This document shows, one piece after another, positions 63,380 to 64,000 of a DNA stretch of 64,000 bases. The DNA comes from Rugalucina vietnamica (taxonomy: Eukaryota > Mollusca > Bivalvia > Lucinida > Lucinidae). The notes beneath the pieces are model-generated. The model did no database searches. It saw nothing but the letters and a program-made list of their open reading frames with translations, and was not told where the DNA came from. The DNA lies in assembly GCA_964017185.1 (NCBI GenBank), contig OZ024869.1, positions 3,122,501 to 3,186,500 of the forward strand, read 5' to 3'. Position 1 is the stretch's first letter. Each line of letters begins with the position of its first letter. The position numbers and the translations under genes are program-made.

Positions 63380-64000
63380 GAAAAGACTGACCTATAAAAG
63401 TGTCAGTTAAGTCAATATCCTGTATCCCATCATTCAATTTGACTTTTTTTGCCATAGCCCTTGTAACGGCACATGAAGGGTAAAGATCAGGAATTTCCTG
63501 CTCAATGAGATCAGGCAATTGATCCTCACAAGGTGTATTGGTCAAAAGTGGGTTTACCACAACCTTATCTCCGGCTAAGTCATTGCCTAATAGCAAGTGA
63601 ACACCTTTAAAAGGTAAAGAAGGCCTAATACCTACAGCCACAGGACCAGAAACTAAGTCTGAAGACAAATAAATGTTATGGAGCGGTACATTAACAAATC
63701 CACACTCTACTCCCTGAATAAGGACACTTGTCCCAGTTGAAGTCTTCTCGGAAAAAGGCAGTGTATCTGCTAAAATAAGAGACTGAGAAGCTCCGGTATC
63801 TCGTAAGATTTTAATAGGGGTAGACTGGGCAGAATCACTAGTGAGTGACACAAAACCTTCTGATAAGAATGGTTCATAAATCTCCATAATACAATCAGTC
63901 GCAGACGTTTTGGCCAAAATAGGATTTTCATCCTGAATAATCGACTGTGGTTTTGACCTTAAAGAAGTAAGACCTGTTGGTCTAGAATTATTTTGATTTT
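63312..64000 (-). CDS. Aspartic protease region of the Gmr1-like element (partial)
   Basis: Open from the window edge (no stop to 64000; an internal ATG-like start at 63917 is not needed) to a stop at 63312. Contains ILRDTGASQSL, with the catalytic Asp codon at 63798-63800, and the later LLGNDLAG, the usual second block of retropepsins. It overlaps the integrase-RT frame by 68 bases in a different frame, so either frameshifting or damage links them. gag would be outside the window. Confidence 0.85.
   Translation of the reverse strand, partial: NQNNSRPTGLTSLRSKPQSIIQDENPILAKTSATDCIMEIYEPFLSEGFVSLTSDSAQSTPIKILRDTGASQSLILADTLPFSEKTSTGTSVLIQGVECGFVNVPLHNIYLSSDLVSGPVAVGIRPSLPFKGVHLLLGNDLAGDKVVVNPLLTNTPCEDQLPDLIEQEIPDLYPSCAVTRAMAKKVKLNDGIQDIDLTDTFIGQSFHDEISKSLSSSQTDFNQSKVRQ

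Noticed and set aside
1-64000. Bacterial-type promoters, ribosome binding sites, terminators
   Set aside because: Introns, LINEs, SINEs and LTR elements show a eukaryotic nuclear genome, so such signals would be meaningless.

Overview
This is a eukaryotic, AT-rich, repeat-dominated genomic window. Coding exons are split by GT-AG introns. Most of the sequence consists of nested transposable elements, foldback elements, minisatellites and microsatellites. Several repeats look like types common in bivalve molluscs: a pearl-like element with about 155-bp tandem units and a GACA microsatellite, tRNA-headed SINEs, an inverted-repeat MITE family with terminal GAGCC, and a hammerhead ribozyme motif. 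My best guess is a bivalve; this rests on repeat style, not on a marker gene. No bacterial operon signals are expected or seen.

Layout. 1-147 is the C-terminal end of a Ty3-like pol. It is followed by a ~60-bp minisatellite (227-1300, with decayed units to ~1650). 2809-5039 holds a C2H2 zinc-finger protein gene with an internal Pro/Thr/Val repeat and a coiled-coil tail; a polypurine tract and a possible LTR lie further downstream (from 6964). 9440-12579 carries a MITE, a near-perfect hairpin, a pearl-like element and a second tandem-repeat element. That last repeat is split by a complete 11.7-kb Ty3-like LTR retrotransposon (12580-24279). Its two 895-bp LTRs appear identical, it has a 4-bp target duplication, open gag and pol, and a textbook -1 frameshift signal.

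24632-29951 is a three-exon host gene for a membrane-anchored, Golgi-type carbohydrate sulfotransferase; its introns hold a MITE and a mariner-like element. 30121-39033 is a non-LTR retrotransposon (LINE) split by a 6-kb foldback element (31081-37096) with arms longer than 1 kb and a TA target duplication. 40626-41120 encodes a small secreted protein of unknown function behind a TATA box. 42978-43023 is a complete type I hammerhead ribozyme. 46270-47935 is degenerate tandem repeat with a 762-bp tandem duplication.

48500-59000 is a run of inverted-repeat elements. It includes a 1-kb element with an 8-bp target duplication inside a LINE reverse transcriptase, and a 521-bp TRIM-like miniature LTR element with PBS, PPT and a 4-bp duplication. 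59000-59860 holds inverted GTCGAC-rich minisatellites around a Merlin-like transposase fragment. 59862-64000 (minus strand) is the 3' part of a defective LTR retrotransposon whose order is protease, integrase, reverse transcriptase, RNase H remnant, LTR. That is the unusual Gmr1-like order and not the normal Ty3 order.

Only three regions look like candidate host genes: the zinc-finger gene (which may itself belong to a retroelement), the sulfotransferase, and the small secreted protein. Almost everything else is mobile or repetitive.
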